A DNA stretch of 64,000 bases from Isoetes taiwanensis (Eukaryota; Streptophyta; Lycopodiopsida; Isoetales; Isoetaceae): NCBI GenBank assembly GCA_021234155.1, contig JAJEKV010000497.1, forward strand, positions 105,519-169,518. The letters run 5' to 3'. Shown here one piece after another: positions 59,183 to 64,000 of this stretch; position 1 is the first letter of the stretch, and each line of letters starts with the position of its first letter. The notes under the pieces were generated by a model. It did no database searches. It saw nothing but the letters and a program-made list of their open reading frames with translations, and was not told the origin of the DNA. Made by a program: the position numbers and the translations under genes.

Positions 59183-59937
59183 TTTCCAAATTTTAAATAC
59201 TGAATTGAACTCTTATAAATATTATTACCCATGATGAAAATAGATGGAGATACACATCAAATGTAATTAAATACCTAGGGTGTGTTTCTATGAGCCATTC
59301 CATACTTGACCTCCTTGGAAAGACAATGTTATTTTTAGAAAAAACATGAATGACGGAAATGTGGTAAGTTGTTTGGATTCCAATGGTTCACATCCAGATC
59401 TGAAATAATCTTTAGCCTACATCAAATTCCTCTAGATTGAAGAGGGTATAAAAGGCTTTAGAAAAGCAAAGCATGAAAAATGATGGCCATGAAGTAGAGC
59501 ATAAAGTGATGGCGATGCCCGCAGTGAGGAAGTGGATGGTTCTTATCTGCTTACCAAATTTGCAATAACAGAAGTAGATTCAGTAGAAATAGCAACATTA
59601 ACACTAGAATTGTCAGGCGTTGGACAAAAAATGGTGCATTTGCACTGTTCACTTTAAAATTCATATAAAATCAATGGCTCAAAATTCAATAAAACCCTTC
59701 CTAGAAATTTAAGAAGATTAAAATAACAAGAAACATAGAACTTGAAATTAAGGCATGGCTATGTATAATAGCAAGGAACATAAGAATTAAAATAATAGGA
59801 AACTTAGAATTTGAAATTAAGGCAAGACTATGTATTATTCTAGCAAGCAACATAAGAAGATTAAAATACAGGAAACATAGAAACAAGGCTGTAGCAAGAC
59901 AGGATTCTAGTCTCCTAAATTGAACCACAATAGCAAA
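59183..59937. other. intergenic, AT-rich
   Basis: 3' flank of the peptide gene. A phrase close to ACATAAGAATTAAAATAA / GAAACATAGAACTTGAAATT recurs three times around 59,700-59,880, with AT-rich drift. No gene recognised. Confidence 0.35.
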
Positions 59938-60009
59938 TGCCTCCACAGAGGATCGAACTCTGGACCTTCAGTTTACAAGACTGACGCTCTACCACTGAGC
60001 TATAAAGGC
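59938..60009 (-). tRNA. trnT-UGU: tRNA-Thr (anticodon TGU)
   Basis: 72 bases fold as a full cloverleaf: acceptor GCCTTTA with TGGAGGC (two G-T pairs), D arm GCTC/GAGC, anticodon stem TCAGT/ACTGA around loop CTTGTAA, and T arm CAGAG/CTCTG around TTCGATC. Discriminator base A. The anticodon TGT reads ACA threonine codons. Both internal promoter boxes are intact. No intron. Confidence 0.92.
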
Positions 60010-60504
60010 ATCATCTATTACATTTTTTTGAAATCTCTTTCATACTCAAGTTTTGTTACGGTTATCAGAAACAAGCCCATTTTTCTCTACAGTCCTTGTT
60101 CTATTATTTTATGTCGTATATAATATGAGCAATATAGGCAATGTAACAAAAAAATCTTGCTTTGAAGAATAATTTGGTATTACAATAGCAGATATGCGAA
60201 ATGGAAGGCTCCGTTCATTATTTGGCTGACAATCCCTGAATCTAGAGTCTCTAAAAATGGATCTCCTGTCCTTGCTAAATGAGTCTCCGTTCATTAGTGC
60301 GGTGCATGTAGATAGGAAGCTTGCTGACCATTTCAACATGGGTTTCCAAAATCACAGAAACAGCATAGTGTGACGTTCGTTAAAGCAATTATAGTTACCA
60401 TCTTCTTGTTACCTTCTCATCAGCACATGTCATATTCCCTACCCTAGCCAAGATGCAGAAAGCTGCTTCAGCACAAAATTTAGTCTTTGCCTGAGAAACA
60501 AATA
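60010..60504. other. intergenic / 3' UTR of the hyccin gene
   Basis: Lies between the tRNA and the stop codon of the minus-strand hyccin gene. No open frame with recognisable motifs. Confidence 0.4.
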
Positions 60505-61632
60505 TTATGACTGTGTTAAAAGTATCTCTGGCTTCCGAGGTTTTGATGGCGTTGAATTTGCAGAGCTTGCAGCAGCTGCTGCCACAGCTGCTGTAGCGGC
60601 CTCATCTAATCGAAGAAGACTTCGAGTCGCCAATATTGCTTCTGGTATAAGCTCATGTGTTGCCCGTGCATACAGCGCCCGTGCTGCTGCTGCTGCAGCA
60701 ACCTTGACTTCAGAAGGATTACAGGGACCCATAAGACAATGAGCAAGCACTTTAAGAATTGGCTGCAGTAATTCCCACGGAAGTGGTATCCTGAGCTCTC
60801 CTTCAACCATTGGAGAACTAGAAGATTCACTTGAAGGGCTCCTAGCTGGGGAAGATGAACAGGTAGTACTTCCCAAGGAGCTTGCCCTTCCTAAAGAAAC
60901 CCTATTTTGCAGACCATCAGTGGAAACACTGTTAACAAAGGCCAACTTAGCAATCTCATCAGTTTTAGATGCCCAGGAACAACACAAGATGGCCCAGCTG
61001 CGTGCGCACTGGCACAATTCCAGTTTTGACTTACTAGGCATGATGGCAATCTTCCGACAGAAGAGATCTAACGCTATCCCCACAATAGATGCACGTTTAG
61101 TAGTCTTCACTGCTTCTTGTGGCTCTAATGGTGGTGCAATTTGACCTATAGAGATTTGCGAGTTTGGATTCGATGATGGAACACGAGGGGTATGATACAG
61201 ACTTGGCTGGGAAAGATTTGGAATATGCACTACAAGGGGTCTTCCAGCCCTTGCCTTAGATTCCATTGTGTACAAGGCAAGTAGGACAGCTTCAAACCTC
61301 CTGCTAAAGCTTCAGCCTGGCTCGCTGGCTAATCTTGGTAGATATATACCACACATTGTTGGTATGTATCTCAACACCACTGCTTGCAGATCTGAATCAC
61401 CTGTCTGATAAGTGTCATACATCCACTGGCAAAGTTCATCATCACCTTTCCCTGCTCCAGGTGCTGATAGCTTGGCATAAATTAGTTCTGCTACTTTTTC
61501 ATCCTCTAATAGATGTTTTGCAGGTCTTTCAGATTCCTGCAGGGATTCAAACGAATCAAAGGGCCCCAAAACACGACCAAGTGCTACTATTCTAGTGCGA
61601 GCCTGAGCCATACCTCCCCACCATGTCTGCAT
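60505..61632 (-). CDS. HYC: hyccin-family protein (FAM126-like), with one in-frame TGA
   Basis: Hyccin proteins are subunits of the plasma-membrane phosphatidylinositol 4-kinase complex. The reading starts at ATG 61632 (MQTWWGGMAQARTRIVALGR), continues ESERPAKHLLEDEKVAELIY, SAPGAGKGDDELCQWMYDTY and LRYIPTMCGIYLPRLASEPG, and meets TGA at codon 107 (61312-61314). The same frame goes on at once with RRFEAVLLALYTMESKARAG, PNLSQPSLYHTP, PQEAVKTTKRASIVGIALDL and an Ala-rich C-terminus ending at 60505, all as expected for plant hyccins. If the TGA is read through or miscalled (CGA), the protein is 375 residues, near the family length. Upstream, a strong donor (TCGG|GTAAGC, 61998/61997) suggests a 5' UTR intron of about 340 bp. 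The gene is either a recent pseudogene, or the stop is an error or is avoided by splicing. Confidence 0.8.
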
Positions 61633-62260
61633 GCTCCTCAAAAATTTCAATTTCTCGAGGCAGACAAACTTTATTATGCACAGATAAATGTAAATAAGAC
61701 AGTTTGATTTTCTTGCCCTAAAGGTCAACCCCAACAAAAGTAGCCAGGTCTGTCTAATAAGCCATGTAAAAACAACCAGCTCAAAAAACTCCTCCAAGGA
61801 TTTCCACAACAACCCCAATTTTAAAAATCCTTAATCCCCCACTTGTCAAGAAAAGCTAGCGACTTACAAATCTGACCTATTTTCCAAACAAAAAATCTTG
61901 AGGCGTACATTCTCTTCAAGACAAGATCCGCCATGGTTGCGCAGAGGAGCAAACTCTAAGAAAACGATCTAGACAATCTTGTAAAGCCGCGGCTTACCCG
62001 AGAAGGCATATGGAGGACAGAAAAACTGATGGGTTGAGCAGAAAAACATCGATTGACATGCTGGTGTGTCGGATCTGGTGCGGCTGATGAGAGATGTTCC
62101 TCGTTTGGGCGTCTGCCGAAGTCCGGCGGTGAAGTCCGGCGGAGCCCCTGTGGACTAGACGTTGAGGCCACGTTGTTGTTCTGTGGCCTGCCGCTCCGCT
62201 TTTCAAACATTCCACGACTTTAGGTGCCAGCCTAGCGCACTTTATTGCCACGTACCGGCA
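61633..62260 (-). promoter_or_regulatory. 5' UTR exon and intron of the hyccin gene
   Basis: The GC-rich block 61998-62260 ends at a canonical donor on the minus strand. An acceptor such as TTTGTCTGCCTCGAG lies near 61655, just before the ATG. Open frames here (minus 61956-62251) have no protein motifs, which fits a leader exon. Inferred from splice signals only. Confidence 0.45.
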
Positions 62261-63187
62261 AAAGCGTTTAAAAACAATTTCAGGCCTTATGTATCTCGCT
62301 AAGCAATAATCTGGCCGAAATCAGAAAGGGTAGGAATATAACTTAAGATTTGGCATTTTTGTTCTTGGTATTCATATAGAAATACCGTAGAAGGTGATGC
62401 TGGCACCTCGATTCCAAATATGGAATCTAGGGCTCCAACTGGGCTTCGCTGGTCTTCACGCGGGCGCGATGGCTAAGGCAGATGGGTGGCTATTCTTGGT
62501 TGGGTAATGTGTCTCACCGAAAAGCGATTTGAAAGCTCTGCTTGTTGCAAGAAATGGCTGCTTGATTTTGCCATTCCACTGTTAATGGGTTGCATGGGCC
62601 AGAAGCATGCGACATGGAGATAAATCGAGAAAGCATACTAGCATCCCCAATGCAGAGATAGGTCGGGTAAGGGCGAGATCTTGGGCTTGCATTATTTAGG
62701 AGCTCGTAAATCGTAACTTGGTTTTCAACAAAGCCTTAGGTTCTTAGGGATGGCTTAGGTATCTACAGAAGTTCTCACTGGATGGCTTAGGTTTTCAGTG
62801 GTTCTTAGGTCGAGAGTTCTTGAACGTCCTTGTGTGTCTTGGTTTTTTTTTTTTTTTGCGCAAACAGCTAAGAGAGTGGGCTTGCATCTTTTAGCGCCAT
62901 ATTGCCCCGACTCGTGCTTTTGTTGCTTCATTCTAATCCCGCAGTATGTTGTTGCTTGTTTTTGTGGCAATCAAAGCAGAATTCAAGCATAAGGTTTTGG
63001 AGTATTTAGGCCGTTGACTCCATTTAATAAGCCACCTGGGTGATTTCTGTCAGAATTGAAGCGTGAATATCCCTCTATTTGGTCAAGATTAAAGCTAGAA
63101 AGGGTGAATGGGCTTGAATAGGATGAGGTCTTTGGAGCTTGATTAGGTTATAAATCCATGCCTTTGGTCCACCATCCGGAAATATAG
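62261..63187. other. no gene recognised
   Basis: Presumed upstream region of the hyccin gene. It contains a T run at about 62845-62857 and short open frames without motifs. Confidence 0.35.
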
Positions 63188-63300
63188 TGTTGGAGCTATA
63201 GTGTTGGGCACTAGGTAAGTGGGAGAGCATTGGATTCCAGTTGGGGTTCGATTCCCCAAGCTCCCTCCATGTTGGAAAGTTATATTTGATGTGTTGTATG
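63188..63300 (+). repeat. tRNA-like (SINE head or tRNA pseudogene)
   Basis: AAGTGGGAGAGCATTGG is followed 10-20 bases later by GGGGTTCGATTCCCC, i.e. a D-arm-like A box and a perfect T arm/B box. GGAGCT upstream can pair with AGCTCC downstream. The 5' part is too long for a normal tRNA and the anticodon arm does not fold well, so it is a tRNA-derived SINE head or a broken tRNA. Confidence 0.45.
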
Positions 63301-63461
63301 TTTGATGTGCTGCTGTATACTTGCTGGGAGAAGATAACCATTGGACTGGAGCTTGTTAAATCCCCCTTGCAAATCGGGTCAACATGGGGTTGTTTGAACC
63401 CATCTTGACTTTGAGCGGACGGATCATATGGATGCACAAGGAATATTCCCCAAAATGTGCC

Positions 63462-63661
63462 ATGATCTAGTGGCCACAAAAATTCAAAATACACCCCAAA
63501 CGATTTTTACGAGAACATCCAGGAAGATTCTAAGAGAACCGCATAAAATATCACATTACCAATGATCTAGTGGCCACAAAAATTCAAAATACACCCCAAA
63601 CGATATTTACGAGAACATCCAGGAAGATTCTAAGAGAACCGCATAAAATATCACATTACCA
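63462..63661. repeat. 100-bp tandem duplication
   Basis: ATGATCTAGTGGCCACAAAA starts at 63462 and again at 63562. Both copies end GCATAAAATATCACATTACC (63541-63560 and 63641-63660). Only one substitution (CGATTTTT versus CGATATTT) was noticed, so it is recent. Confidence 0.92.
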
Positions 63662-64000
63662 GGTTCCAGAAATACAAATCATATAGTTTTATGTCAAATT
63701 CGACATATTTGAATCCTATTCTATATTTGACCATGCCTCTTCAAGAATTTCTTTTAGGATTCATATCTGATTTTCGATTACATAGACTGTAAATAGTTTT
63801 TTTTTCCTTAACGCCCTGGTTCTCAGGTTTTCAGGCTGAGATTAAATTTGAGCCCTTCATTAGAGTGTTGTTACCAACTAGTAACAGCTTCATCGGCCAC
63901 ATTTTTTCCTGTTTCTCATAACATCCTAGGGTGTTGAGCCTGTATTCCTTATAAAATCCTAGAGTATTACAAATCTGACCAAAATACAGATTTTTCCGGA
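63662..64000. other. no gene recognised
   Basis: AT-rich end of the window. A short phrase, ATCCTAG(A/G)GT, repeats around 63925 and 63957. No coding signal. Confidence 0.35.

Overview
This is nuclear DNA of a land plant. The evidence is a P-type pentatricopeptide (PPR) gene, a plant-type hyccin gene, an NKAP-family gene, a nuclear tRNA-Thr, spliceosomal introns, and dense, nested plant-type Ty3/gypsy, LINE and SINE remnants. The mix of repeats (a chromodomain gypsy element, a P-element-like transposase gene, LINEs with microsatellite tails) feels more like a lycophyte, fern or bryophyte than a flowering plant. That placement is inference; the species cannot be named from the sequence.

Layout. 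1-5,900: low-copy-looking sequence with one exon-like block (1227-1472, minus), a LINE 3' end (about 3.06 kb) and a small frameshifted gene (4.7-5.0 kb). 5.9-10.4 kb, minus: a multi-exon zinc-finger gene with a P-element/THAP9-like DDE core, broken by a 67-bp tandem duplication and probable frameshifts. 10.4-23 kb: mostly non-coding, with LINE and copia fragments, two copies of an unknown repeat (one split by a poly(A)-tailed 1.19-kb insertion) and a decayed tRNA-Arg. 23.2-24.6 kb: intact PPR gene. 27.5-28.5 kb: intact NKAP-like gene (minus). 29-35 kb: LINE and possible hAT fragments. 36.9-53.6 kb: a nested retrotransposon complex. A chromovirus (LTR at 36907, RT at 46.5 kb, chromodomain at 49.7 kb, second LTR at 49847) is split by a Tat-like gypsy element (about 38.1-46.1 kb) and by a 422-bp piece of large-subunit rRNA, and abuts a second, inverted Tat-like element (49.9-53.6 kb). 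53.6-55.1 kb: an L1-like LINE end. 58.8-59.2 kb: a three-exon gene for a small secreted six-cysteine peptide. 59.9-60.0 kb: tRNA-Thr(TGU). 60.5-62.2 kb: hyccin gene (minus) with one in-frame stop.

The host genes are unrelated housekeeping or regulatory genes and do not form a pathway. The most notable points are: (i) both Tat-like elements carry an RNase H domain between protease and reverse transcriptase, one of them also keeping the usual RNase H after the RT; (ii) the secreted peptide gene; (iii) the P-like transposase gene; (iv) the rRNA fragment inside an integrase; (v) a LINE family whose copies share one 3' end but carry different microsatellite tails. All calls come from reading the sequence; no database search was run.
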